DNA of 38,010 nucleotides from Bacillota bacterium (GTDB lineage Bacteria > Bacillota > Clostridia > Lachnospirales > Lachnospiraceae), in the NCBI GenBank assembly GCA_023412855.1, contig JAEZRJ010000084.1, positions 1-38,010 on the forward strand, given 5' to 3'. The first letter of the stretch is position 1. Every line of letters begins with the position of its first letter. Shown in pieces: positions 16,737 through 24,060 of the stretch. The notes beneath the pieces are model-generated. The model was not told the origin of the DNA, did no database searches, and saw nothing but the letters and a program-made list of their open reading frames with translations. A program made the translations under genes and the position numbers.

Positions 16737-17873
16737 TCAGCCAAACAGAGAAAGTAGAATACCGGCAGCCACCGCCGATCCGATTACTCCGGAAACATTA
16801 GGGCCGATTGCGTGCATCAGAAGGAAATTGCCGGGATTGGCTTTTTGCCCTTCTATCTGGGAAATGCGAGCAGCCATTGGAACTGCCGAGACACCTGCTG
16901 ACCCAATCAGTGGATTGATCTTACCCTTCGTTAGTAAGCACATGAGCTTGCCGATCAGAAGGCCTCCCACGGTACTGAATACAAAGGCGATCAAGCCAAG
17001 TGCGATGATTCCCAAAGTTCCTGCTTTTAAAAACTCGCTGCCCGTGGCAGTTGCACCTACGGTAAGGCCTAGAAAAATAGTCACAATATTGATCAATGTA
17101 TTTTGAGCCGTATCGGAAAGCCTGTCTACTACCCCGGATTCTCTAAAAAGATTTCCCAGCATGAGCATGCCGATCAACGGAGCAACCGAGGGTAACAGCA
17201 GAATGCAAAGAACGGATACTAAAATAGGGAAACATATTTTTTCCAGCTTAGATACTTTTCTAAGCTGTTCCATTTTGATAACGCGCTCCTTTTCTGTAGT
17301 AAGAAGCCTCATAAGAGGAGGCTGGATAATAGGAATCAATGCCATGTAGGAATAGGCCGCAACCGCAATGGGGGCCAGGAGATGAGGTGCTAATCTTGTC
17401 GTAAGATAAATTGCAGTAGGTCCGTCCGCACCTCCGATAATGCCGATAGAGGCCGCTTCCGCGGGAGTAAATCCCAGAAGCCCCGCAATTACGAAAGCGA
17501 TTGCAATGCCAAACTGTGCGCCTGCGCCCATAAGCATGCTGCTCGGTCTGGCAATCAATGGACCAAAATCTGTCATTGCCCCTATTCCTAAAAAAATTAA
17601 AGACGGATAGATTCCCATTTTGACTCCCTGATATAAATAATAAAGAAGTCCCGCAGTTTCCCCGGTCCCGGAGCCATCGCTCATAAGTCCGGTCAAAGGC
17701 AGATTGGCTAACAGCATCCCAAATGCGATGGGAAGCAGCAGAAGCGGTTCGAATTTTTTGGCAATAGCAAGATAAATTAATACGAATGATATGAGCAGCA
17801 TAATGATTGACTGCCAAGTGAGCGACATAAAGCCGGAATTATTCCATAAATTAATAAGTGAATCTGTAAACAT
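16737..17873 (-). CDS. sodium-pumping decarboxylase beta subunit (OadB/GcdB/MmdB family)
   Basis: A 378-residue polytopic membrane protein of the beta family of biotin-dependent sodium-pumping decarboxylases, the subunit that releases CO2 from carboxybiotin and exports sodium. Hallmarks are the N-terminal LLPIAFGMLLANLPLTGL, FLGIGAMTDFGPLIARP, IGIIGGADGPTAIYLTTRLA (with the conserved Asp of the sodium path) and YSYMALIPIIQPP. The length fits the short glutaconyl-CoA or methylmalonyl-CoA decarboxylase type. The substrate depends on the alpha subunit, which is not in this window, so no specific symbol is given. The start has a strong CTAGGAGGAG site. It lies 54 bases after the gamma gene and is convergent with nfnB. 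Confidence 0.93.
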   Translation of the reverse strand: MFTDSLINLWNNSGFMSLTWQSIIMLLISFVLIYLAIAKKFEPLLLLPIAFGMLLANLPLTGLMSDGSGTGETAGLLYYLYQGVKMGIYPSLIFLGIGAMTDFGPLIARPSSMLMGAGAQFGIAIAFVIAGLLGFTPAEAASIGIIGGADGPTAIYLTTRLAPHLLAPIAVAAYSYMALIPIIQPPLMRLLTTEKERVIKMEQLRKVSKLEKICFPILVSVLCILLLPSVAPLIGMLMLGNLFRESGVVDRLSDTAQNTLINIVTIFLGLTVGATATGSEFLKAGTLGIIALGLIAFVFSTVGGLLIGKLMCLLTKGKINPLIGSAGVSAVPMAARISQIEGQKANPGNFLLMHAIGPNVSGVIGSAVAAGILLSLFG

Positions 17874-17927
17874 AATCTCCTCCTAGACTGAAATCGATAG
17901 TGGTGTTTTATTAAATGGAAGCATTCT

Positions 17928-18080
17928 TCACCTTTCTGAAGTATTTATGCTGTGTGCGGAGTTCTCAATTTTTCTGATAATAAAAGAAAACAACCATATC
18001 ATGCCCCATAATGTGAAAAGCACTGCAAATACGAGCACCATGCAGAATAATGCAGTCAATACACTTTGAAAAAAAGACAT
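17928..18080 (-). CDS. sodium-pump decarboxylase gamma-like subunit (small)
   Basis: A 50-residue protein with a single membrane segment (VLTALFCMVLVFAVLFTLWGMIWLFSFII) followed by a short polar tail. The size and the place just before a beta subunit match OadG-type gamma subunits, which anchor and stabilise the pump, though the tail is very short and lacks the zinc-binding end seen in some members. The start at 18080 follows GGAGGTGAATTT; a longer frame to 18134 would read through the leader hairpin and is rejected. Confidence 0.75.
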   Translation of the reverse strand: MSFFQSVLTALFCMVLVFAVLFTLWGMIWLFSFIIRKIENSAHSINTSER

Positions 18081-18102
18081 AAATTCACCTCCTTGACATA
18101 AT

Positions 18103-18135
18103 AAAAAGGCAGAGAGCCCTAGAAAGCTCTCCACC
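18103..18135 (-). terminator. terminator-like hairpin in the sodium-pump leader (candidate attenuator)
   Basis: On the minus strand GGTGGAGAGC pairs with GGCTCTCTGCC (two G-U pairs) and is followed by TTTTTATT. It lies downstream of the promoter at 18210-18238 and ends about 23 bases before the gamma start codon, so it would stop the transcript before the genes unless bypassed. Just upstream, AAGCTT at 18139-18144 could pair with part of the stem and compete. Confidence 0.6.
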
Positions 18136-18209
18136 CAATAAGCTTGAAATCTTGAACAGTTTATTTAACTGCCAACCGGATTCTACTCTTTATATTTTTT
18201 ACAAAGTTG

Positions 18210-18238
18210 ATGTTAACATAGGCGGTAGGAACTGTCAA
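18210..18238 (-). promoter_or_regulatory. sigma-A promoter for the sodium-pump genes
   Basis: Read on the minus strand, TTGACA (18233-18238) and TAACAT (18210-18215) are 17 bases apart. The -35 box is a perfect consensus. The leader to the gamma ATG is about 120 bases and contains a CAGTT/AACTG hairpin and the terminator-like stem. Confidence 0.7.
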
Positions 18239-18394
18239 CTCTTTTAGTTATCTTTTATCCACCGGTCTTCTATCTATTTTATGTGCCGGCTGGAATAATA
18301 TTCTGTAAAGCAGGTATCATTCCTATGGATAAAAGTGGAAGGATGATAATTAAAATACGTATTTAAAAATTAACGATACGAAAGTTTTACAGAT

Positions 18395-18423
18395 TTGCTT
18401 TTTTCCTAAAGCCATGTTATACT
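18395..18423 (+). promoter_or_regulatory. sigma-A promoter for the L25 gene
   Basis: TTGCTT at 18395-18400, 17-base spacing, TATACT at 18418-18423, with an extended -10 TGT at 18415-18417. Transcription would begin near 18430, giving a leader of about 115 bases. Confidence 0.7.
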
Positions 18424-18458
18424 GATAATAATCAAATATAAAAGAACCGTCTTTGAGA

Positions 18459-18508
18459 AGGGCTTTTGGTATTACGCTTTTTAGCGTACTATGAAAAGCT
18501 CTTTTTTT
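18459..18508 (+). terminator. terminator-like hairpin in the L25 leader (candidate attenuator)
   Basis: AGGGCTTTT at 18459-18467 pairs with AAAAGCTCT at 18494-18502 (one G-U), with an inner TACGCT-TTTT-AGCGTA hairpin, and a run of T to 18508. It lies about 30 bases after the predicted transcription start and 36 bases before the L25 start codon, inside the leader and not between genes. This suggests premature termination as a control step. Confidence 0.65.
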
Positions 18509-18543
18509 ATAAGACACCCATTTTTTCAACAGGAGGAGTTAAG

Positions 18544-19107
18544 ATGAATACTATTATGGCGCAGAAGCGCGACCAGGCAGCAAAGGCTAAACAACTGAGA
18601 CGTTCGGGAATTGTACCGTGCGTCATCTATGGTGCAAGTTTGAAGGAATCGCTCTCCGTCCAGATTGATCAGAGTACGGCCAGGCAACTCCAGCGAACCA
18701 AGCGAAATGGAAGCAAGGTAAATATTCAGGTAGACGGAAAAACCTATCCGACATTAATTAAGGATTTGGAATATAACGGTATGAACAACGAAATACTCCA
18801 CATCAGCTTCCAAGTGTTGGATGCCCGAAAAAAGTTCAACAGCGTTGCTGATATTGTGCTTTTAAACAAGGAAAAAGTGGCCGGAATTTTGGAGCAGATG
18901 CAGATGCAGATTCCTCACGCCGCCGAGCCGGAATATCTGCTCGATACCGTTACAGTTAATCTTGAAAATATGCCGATTGGGACAACACTTACAATCGGTG
19001 ATATCCCGGAATTTCAAAGTGATAAAATTGAACTACAGGCCGACGCGGGTAGTATTGTTCTGCGCATTAGTGATAAAAAACGTGTCGGTGTGACAATAGA
19101 GCAATAA
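18544..19107 (+). CDS. ribosomal protein L25 / Ctc family
   Basis: A 187-residue member of the L25/TL5/Ctc family, which binds 5S rRNA in the large ribosomal subunit. The N-terminal half (RDQAAKAKQLRRSGIVPCVI, VNIQVDGKTYPTLIKDLEYN, ILHISFQ) is the L25 5S-binding domain, and the C-terminal half (VTVNLENMPIGTTLTIGDIP) is the TL5-type beta domain. The start at 18544 follows AGGAGGAG directly; a longer frame to 18466 would run through the leader hairpin. It stands alone with its own promoter and terminator. In Bacillus, ctc is a general stress gene, but I see no SigB-type promoter here. The N-terminal lead MNTIMAQKRDQ is typical of clostridial members. Confidence 0.92.
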   Translation: MNTIMAQKRDQAAKAKQLRRSGIVPCVIYGASLKESLSVQIDQSTARQLQRTKRNGSKVNIQVDGKTYPTLIKDLEYNGMNNEILHISFQVLDARKKFNSVADIVLLNKEKVAGILEQMQMQIPHAAEPEYLLDTVTVNLENMPIGTTLTIGDIPEFQSDKIELQADAGSIVLRISDKKRVGVTIEQ

Positions 19108-19191
19108 TCTTTTTTCTGGCGGAATGCAGATGGTAATGGTCATTTAGAGAGAAAACTGATGGATGCAGTATATTAAGTTAATATTATCTTG

Positions 19192-19226
19192 AATAACCAC
19201 TAACCTATAAATGGCTAGTGGTTATT
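19192..19226. terminator. terminator-like hairpin after the L25 gene
   Basis: AATAACCACTA at 19192-19202 and TAGTGGTTATT at 19216-19226 are perfect 11-bp complements around a 13-base loop, followed by TTAT-rich sequence. The T run is interrupted, so efficiency is uncertain. The rest of the gap 19108-19448 is AT-rich and holds only the promoter at 19365. Confidence 0.6.
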
Positions 19227-19364
19227 TTATATAAATTCTAACTTAACGGTAATAAAGATGATATAGTATAGATTTATTCCAAAAGTTACACAACGCATAC
19301 AAAACTGCCTCTAATGCGGATAAATACTTATAAGATTCTTAATAAACTATTAAACATTTATTGC

Positions 19365-19392
19365 TTTTCATTCATTATTACTGTGGTATAAT
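19365..19392 (+). promoter_or_regulatory. extended -10 promoter for the Dabb gene
   Basis: A perfect TATAAT at 19387-19392 is preceded by an extended -10 TGG at 19384-19386. A weak -35 TTTTCA (19365-19370) lies 16 bases upstream. The predicted start is near 19399, and GGAGG at 19431 follows as ribosome binding site. Confidence 0.65.
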
Positions 19393-19448
19393 TGCATTGT
19401 AGTATTAGGAAATAAAAACCAAAAGTAAATGGAGGCTAAGACGATAAA

Positions 19449-19751
19449 ATGGTACATCATATTGTATTTTGGAATTTGAATGAAGAATTATCCGAGAAGG
19501 AAAGAAAAGAGGCGGCAAAAACCGTTAAGAAGCAGTTAGAGGGCGTAAAATCCGAGGTGTCGGGGGTGCTTTCCCTGGAGGTGGTAATCGATGAGCTTCC
19601 TTCCAGCAATAGGGATATAGCGTTGTTTTCTGCTTTTGAATCGGTGGAGGCTTTGAATGCTTACCAGAATCATCCGGCGCATGCGAAGGCGGCTTCATAT
19701 GTGGGAAGCGTTACATATAATAGATCATGTTTTGATTATGAAGAGAGATAA
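19449..19751 (+). CDS. Dabb (stress-responsive alpha/beta barrel) domain protein
   Basis: A 100-residue single-domain protein. It opens with MVHHIVFWNLNEELSEKE and ends with the typical LFSAFESVEALNAYQNHPAH block, the signature of Dabb dimeric ferredoxin-like barrels. Members are small cytoplasmic proteins of mostly unknown role; some are stress-induced, some are enzymes such as olivetolic acid cyclase. GGAGG lies 13 bases before the ATG, which is longer than ideal. It is the first gene of a unit that continues with the MORN protein 12 bases later. Confidence 0.88.
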   Translation: MVHHIVFWNLNEELSEKERKEAAKTVKKQLEGVKSEVSGVLSLEVVIDELPSSNRDIALFSAFESVEALNAYQNHPAHAKAASYVGSVTYNRSCFDYEER

Positions 19752-19763
19752 GAGAGGTTAATT

Positions 19764-20831
19764 GTGAAAGATAGCAGTAATAAAGCGAAGTTAATAACGA
19801 TAGGAATTGCCGCAGTGCTCATCGTTATCATCTGCGGCATCAGCCTTCTTGTACACGAGATTGACAGACGGGAAAGGCTGGATACGAACAATAAGCTGCA
19901 GACGGATATTATGGAATATGCAAACAGCACGCAGGATAAGAATGCGCAGGATATTGGCGGCTCCGAGGTGAAGGAGACGCAAAAGGACAACGTTACGAGC
20001 AGCGAAGAAGCGTCCGGGGAGCCTGCTGTAGTGGTAGAAGAGGAGAAGAATCTCCCGGAGGAAAGCATTATAGAGGAGGAGCAGACGGCCGGCGGAGAGG
20101 ATGAGAAGACGACCGCAAAGTGGCAGAAGGAGGCTTCCGAGGATTTATCTGCGGTAGAAATCGATATGTCCAGACAGATGTCCGAAATGAAGGGGTATTG
20201 GGAGGCCGGAAATATGAAGGCTGTTGAGGACTTGGCCTATCTGCCCAGATACAGAGCCGCATCACAGAAGCTTACCGGCTCCGTCAAGTACTATTATTTC
20301 GGAGATACGGATGAAAATAACCGTCCAAACGGCAAAGGGCTTGCATTATATGCGGATAATCAGTATTATTATGGTGAGTGGAAAAACGGCGTCAGAAGCG
20401 GGAGCGGTATGTGGATCAAATATTATGTGTACGACCAGAATGTGAAAGCGAAGGACAGTTTGTATTTGCAGCATAGCTACTCGGGAAACTGGGGCAACGA
20501 CCTGCCCAATGGAGACGGTGCTGAGCACTACGATTTCATCAAGGAAAACATGGAGGTGAACGTAGGCTACAACTCGAATTTTATCGGCAATTTTAAGGAC
20601 GGTCTTTATGACGGGGAAATTTATATCACCAATTATTATAAAGACAATAACACCAAAGAGTGGAGCGGTACGGCAAAGAACGGTGTATGGCAGTCCTTGG
20701 GGCAGAAAGATAAGAAAGGGCAGTATCCGGTAATCGTTGAATTGACAAATAAAGACAATTACCAATGGATGACCGAAAAGAAGAACGTGAATCAAGGGGT
20801 AGACGGATTGATATCCGCGGCGAAGCAATAA
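19764..20831 (+). CDS. membrane-anchored MORN-repeat protein
   Basis: A 355-residue protein with a single N-terminal membrane anchor (residues about 10-30, ITIGIAAVLIVIICGISLLV), then an acidic, low-complexity linker to about 130, then a C-terminal domain with MORN-type repeats: NRPNGKGLALYADNQYYYGE, WKNGVRSGSGMW, YSGNWGNDLPNGDG and FIGNFKDGLYDGE. MORN repeats form extended beta sheets and in bacteria are found in envelope-associated proteins. The domain would face outside the membrane. It starts with GTG, preceded by AGAGAGG. No enzyme domain is visible, so the function is open. The following zinc-ribbon gene is also a membrane protein and probably cotranscribed. Confidence 0.82.
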   Translation: MKDSSNKAKLITIGIAAVLIVIICGISLLVHEIDRRERLDTNNKLQTDIMEYANSTQDKNAQDIGGSEVKETQKDNVTSSEEASGEPAVVVEEEKNLPEESIIEEEQTAGGEDEKTTAKWQKEASEDLSAVEIDMSRQMSEMKGYWEAGNMKAVEDLAYLPRYRAASQKLTGSVKYYYFGDTDENNRPNGKGLALYADNQYYYGEWKNGVRSGSGMWIKYYVYDQNVKAKDSLYLQHSYSGNWGNDLPNGDGAEHYDFIKENMEVNVGYNSNFIGNFKDGLYDGEIYITNYYKDNNTKEWSGTAKNGVWQSLGQKDKKGQYPVIVELTNKDNYQWMTEKKNVNQGVDGLISAAKQ

Positions 20832-20867
20832 TTTGCCGGATAAAAAAAGAGTGCAGGAGGGGTAACA

Positions 20868-21701
20868 ATGCCTTGGTGTCCGAAATGTAAAAACGAATAT
20901 AGAGAAGGCGTAACGGTATGCGCCGATTGTGGGGTAGAACTTAACGAGACGTTAGAAGGAAGTGTGGACGAGCCTCTCACTTTTGGCGAGCAGGAGCAGA
21001 TGGAGAGGCTGAAAGAATTTCTGCATTTCAATCAGATAAAGTCTGCATATACCTCCTTTGATCTGAAGGACGAAGTGTACGAGCTGTTCGTAAGCGGCGA
21101 GGAGCGGCGTAAGGCGGCGCTCGCAGTGGATGTATTTTTTAAAGAGGAAAAAGAAAAAGAGAAAGCGGAAGGCGGAGAGTCTTCCACGGGCAGCGACGCG
21201 GTGTCACTTTCCATGACCGGTCCGGGTAAAGGAGCTTACCAAAATAGCGCTAAAAAGGCGGAGGAGAACCGTTCCTCTGCGTATTTGCTGTTGATTATAG
21301 GAAGCATTGGGCTGATAGCGATTATTTTGATTTTTGCAGGGATTATCCCGGTATCTATCAATATTATGAACCGGTATATGATTTGTGGTGTGATGGGCGT
21401 ATTATTTGTGCTTTTTGTGGTTATGGGAGTCGTATCCATGAAGTCTTCGAAGATATTGGCTCAGAAGGCAGAATCGGAAAACAATCTGACCAGCGAGATT
21501 ACGAAATGGTGCTCGGAGAATCTGACTGCAGAAAGTGTGGATGCAGGGCTTTTTGAGGACGTGGAGGAGGAAAGCGAGGAAAGCCGGTACTTCAAACGGG
21601 TGGAGAAGATGAAGAAGCAGATTTCCCATCAGTTCATGAACTTGGACGAAGGTTTTCTGGATTCCTTTACCGATGATTATTATCAGAATATTTTCGAATA
21701 G
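20868..21701 (+). CDS. zinc-ribbon membrane protein of unknown function
   Basis: A 277-residue protein with an N-terminal zinc ribbon (MPWCPKCKNEYREGVTVCAD, Cys at 4, 7, 18 and 21), a region of about residues 45-90 (FLHFNQIKSAYTSFDLKDEV) that may be a small alpha/beta domain related to DUF2007-type signal-transducing modules, then two membrane segments around 138-162 and 170-192 and an acidic C-terminal tail. GGAGGGG gives a strong ribosome binding site. It ends 14 bases before rlmH. I do not recognise a named family. It is the second zinc-ribbon membrane protein in the window (see 12736-14199), but the two share no other domain. Confidence 0.75.
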   Translation: MPWCPKCKNEYREGVTVCADCGVELNETLEGSVDEPLTFGEQEQMERLKEFLHFNQIKSAYTSFDLKDEVYELFVSGEERRKAALAVDVFFKEEKEKEKAEGGESSTGSDAVSLSMTGPGKGAYQNSAKKAEENRSSAYLLLIIGSIGLIAIILIFAGIIPVSINIMNRYMICGVMGVLFVLFVVMGVVSMKSSKILAQKAESENNLTSEITKWCSENLTAESVDAGLFEDVEEESEESRYFKRVEKMKKQISHQFMNLDEGFLDSFTDDYYQNIFE

Positions 21702-21715
21702 GATTCCGATGATTT

Positions 21716-22195
21716 ATGAAGATAACAATTATAGCAGTAGGTAAAGTAAAAGAGAAATATTACCGGGATGCGGTCAGCGAATATGCGAAACGGCTTGGCA
21801 AATACTGTCGTTTTGAAGTGATAGAGGCAGAGGACGAGAAGACGCCGGACAAAGCGGGCGAAGCCATGGAAGAGCAGATTAAAGAGAAGGAAGCCGAACG
21901 CATTATGAAATACATAAAGGATGATGCATATGTCATTACTTTAGAGATTCATGGGAACAAATTGGACTCGGAGGCCTTTGCCGATAAGCTGAATAAGCTT
22001 GCTGTCTATGGAAGGAGCCATATACAGTTTGTTATCGGCGGCTCTCTCGGATTGCATAAGAAGATATCCGGCCGCGCGGATGAGAAGCTCAGCTTTTCGG
22101 ATATGACTTTTCCGCATCAGCTTATGCGCGTGATATTGGCGGAGCAGATATATAGGGCTTATCGCATTATAAACGGGGAGCCCTACCATAAATAG
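21716..22195 (+). CDS. rlmH: 23S rRNA pseudouridine-1915 N3-methyltransferase RlmH
   Basis: A 159-residue SPOUT-fold methyltransferase, which methylates pseudouridine 1915 of 23S rRNA in helix 69 of assembled 70S ribosomes. It begins MKITIIAVGKVKEKYYRDAV and has the knot motif FVIGGSLGLHKKI and the C-terminal KLSFSDMTFPHQLMRVILAE with EQIYRAYRIINGEPYHK, all diagnostic. Its length is standard. The ribosome binding site is weak, so coupling with the gene 14 bases upstream is likely. Confidence 0.97.
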   Translation: MKITIIAVGKVKEKYYRDAVSEYAKRLGKYCRFEVIEAEDEKTPDKAGEAMEEQIKEKEAERIMKYIKDDAYVITLEIHGNKLDSEAFADKLNKLAVYGRSHIQFVIGGSLGLHKKISGRADEKLSFSDMTFPHQLMRVILAEQIYRAYRIINGEPYHK

Positions 22196-22233
22196 AAATT
22201 TTGTTTGGTACGAAAAGGAGAAGCTGGAAAGTT

Positions 22234-23538
22234 ATGAGAATGTATGATTTGATCATGAAGAAAAGAAACGGTGGAAAGCTGACCAAAGAGGAGATCGAAT
22301 ATATGGTGAGCGGTTTTACCGACGGACAGATTCCTGATTATCAGATGTCCGCAATGATGATGGCGATTTACTTTATGGGCATGGATAAAGAAGAAACTTT
22401 GCACCTTACGATGGCAATGGCTAACAGCGGTGATATGCTGGATTTGTCCCGAATCGAAGGAATCAAGGTGGACAAGCACAGCACAGGAGGCGTTGGAGAT
22501 AAGACCTCTCTTGCTTTAACACCCATGGTTGCAGCCTGCGGCATAAGGGTGGCGAAAATGAGCGGACGGGGTTTGGGACATACCGGAGGAACAATCGACA
22601 AGCTGGAGAGCTTTGAAGGATTTTCCACGGGTATTTCGGAGCGCCAGTTTATCGATAATGTAAATAAAATAGGCATCGCTATTATGGGGCAGACTGCGGA
22701 TCTGGCGCCTGCGGATAAGAAACTGTACGGTCTTCGGGATGTAACGGCTACGGTGGACAACATGTCCTTGATTGCCAGCTCCATTATGAGCAAAAAGCTG
22801 GCTTCCGGCGCAGATGCTATCGTACTGGATGTGAAGACGGGAAGCGGCGCATTTATGAAAGCGGAGGAGGATGCCTTCTCTTTGGCGAAGGAAATGGTAG
22901 AGCTCGGTAAAAATGCGGGAAGAAAGGCGGTAGCGGTAGTATCAGATATGGATCAGCCGCTTGGATATGCGGTAGGAAACTCTCTGGAGGTAAAGGAGGC
23001 AATCGATACCCTGAAAGGAAACGGCCCGGCCGATTTTCTGGAACTGTGCCTGACGCTTGGCTCTTATATGGTAGAGCTTGGCGGTCTTGCGGCGGATGAA
23101 AAGGAAGCGAGAAAGATGCTCGAGCAGACGATTGCAGACGGTTCGGCTTTGGAGAAGCTTGCGCAGTTTATCGAGGCGCAGGGCGGAGATTCGAAAGCGG
23201 TATACGATACTGATTTGCTCCCCAAGGCAGAATTTATAGAGGAAATTGCCTCTCCCAAAGAAGGATATATTGAAAAAATAGTATGCGATGAAATCGGCAT
23301 TTGTTCGCTTCTATTAGGTGGTGGCAGGGAGACGAAGGAAAGTGATATCGATTTGTCGGTAGGACTTGTGCTTGAGAAAAAGGTGGGGGATTATGTGAAA
23401 GAGGGCGAGCCTCTTGCAATTATTCATGGAAATGACAAGGATAAGATGAAGGCGGCGAAGGAACGTTTTATAAGCGCTTTTTCCTTCTCCGACAGGCCGG
23501 TAGAGAAGCGACCGTTCATTAAAGGCATTATTAGATAA
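22234..23538 (+). CDS. pdp: pyrimidine-nucleoside phosphorylase
   Basis: A 434-residue enzyme that splits uridine, thymidine or deoxyuridine with phosphate to the base and (deoxy)ribose 1-phosphate. It opens with MRMYDLIMKKRNGGKLTKEE, close to Bacillus Pdp, and carries DKHSTGGVGDKTSLALTPMV (phosphate site), MSGRGLGHTGGTIDKLES, and the DVKTGSGAFMK block. The C-terminal third is the PYNP_C domain. The start at 22234 agrees with the family N terminus; a TTG at 22201 would add 11 residues and is rejected. Thymidine phosphorylase (DeoA) is the close alternative; length and start favour Pdp. The rest of a nucleoside catabolism operon is not nearby. Confidence 0.94.
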   Translation: MRMYDLIMKKRNGGKLTKEEIEYMVSGFTDGQIPDYQMSAMMMAIYFMGMDKEETLHLTMAMANSGDMLDLSRIEGIKVDKHSTGGVGDKTSLALTPMVAACGIRVAKMSGRGLGHTGGTIDKLESFEGFSTGISERQFIDNVNKIGIAIMGQTADLAPADKKLYGLRDVTATVDNMSLIASSIMSKKLASGADAIVLDVKTGSGAFMKAEEDAFSLAKEMVELGKNAGRKAVAVVSDMDQPLGYAVGNSLEVKEAIDTLKGNGPADFLELCLTLGSYMVELGGLAADEKEARKMLEQTIADGSALEKLAQFIEAQGGDSKAVYDTDLLPKAEFIEEIASPKEGYIEKIVCDEIGICSLLLGGGRETKESDIDLSVGLVLEKKVGDYVKEGEPLAIIHGNDKDKMKAAKERFISAFSFSDRPVEKRPFIKGIIR

Positions 23539-23553
23539 AGTGGAACATATATT
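23525..23553 (+). promoter_or_regulatory. possible sigma-E-type promoter before yqfC
   Basis: GCATTATT at 23525-23532 and CATATATT at 23546-23553 are 13 bases apart and resemble the sporulation sigma-E pattern (ATATT-like -35, CATACANT -10). The predicted start would fall at about 23560, on top of the annotated yqfC ATG, which weakens the call unless yqfC starts further in. Confidence 0.3.
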
Positions 23554-23558
23554 ATTCC

Positions 23559-23867
23559 ATGATGAGAAACCATAAACAGAGCGGAAAACAAAAATTGGAA
23601 AGAAAAAAAGAGGTCATCGTGGAGTCTCTCAAGCTTCCGAAGGATTCTGTGCTCGGAGCCTCCATAGTAACGATAACGGGAAACACGGATGCCTTTGTGG
23701 AAAACTACAGAGGCATCTTGGAGTATTCCGAGGAATTGATCTTATTGCAGGGCAAGACTTGTCAGATCAGCATTATAGGCAAGAGGATGTCCATCGATTA
23801 TTATACCAACGAAGATATGAAGATAAGCGGATATATCGAGTGTATCCGTTACCATAATTCCTACTGA
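23559..23867 (+). CDS. yqfC: sporulation protein YqfC (YabP/YqfC family)
   Basis: A 102-residue protein of the YabP/YqfC family. The core SLKLPKDSVLGASIVTITGN, then FVENYRGILEYSEELILLQ and a C-terminal beta stretch ending in GYIECIRYH, is the standard pattern. In Bacillus yqfC and yqfD form a sigma-E dependent pair used in the mother cell. The ATG at 23559 has no clear ribosome binding site; a GTG at 23620 preceded by AGAGGT is a possible alternative, which would drop the basic lead. Directly downstream, a 133-bp mobile element separates it from yqfD. Confidence 0.85.
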   Translation: MMRNHKQSGKQKLERKKEVIVESLKLPKDSVLGASIVTITGNTDAFVENYRGILEYSEELILLQGKTCQISIIGKRMSIDYYTNEDMKISGYIECIRYHNSY

Positions 23868-23876
23868 TGATGAAGC

Positions 23877-24009
23877 GTTACTGTCCACACAGTAGCTTAA
23901 CACTTGCGGTTAAGCTGCGTAAGAACGTGATTCAAGAGATGATTTCTGCTTCGCGGAGCGAATTTATATGCTGAAATCATGCGTTGCTGAGAACGGAGTG
24001 AACAGCAAC
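23877..24009 (+). mobile_element. 133-bp MITE-like inverted-repeat element, copy 1
   Basis: Terminal inverted repeats are GTTACTGTCCAC at the left and GTGAACAGCAAC at the right (12 bp, two mismatches). The perfect 8-bp direct repeat GATGAAGC lies on both sides (23869-23876 and 24010-24017), as expected of a target-site duplication. Internal dyads are TTAAC/GTTAA near the left and ATGATTTC...GAAATCAT with an inner TTCGC/GCGAA on the right. No coding frame. It lies between yqfC and yqfD, starting nine bases after the yqfC stop. Confidence 0.9.
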
Positions 24010-24060
24010 GATGAAGCCGTACCGGCGGCAATATAAAAGAATGAGGGAGTTATCGCGCAT

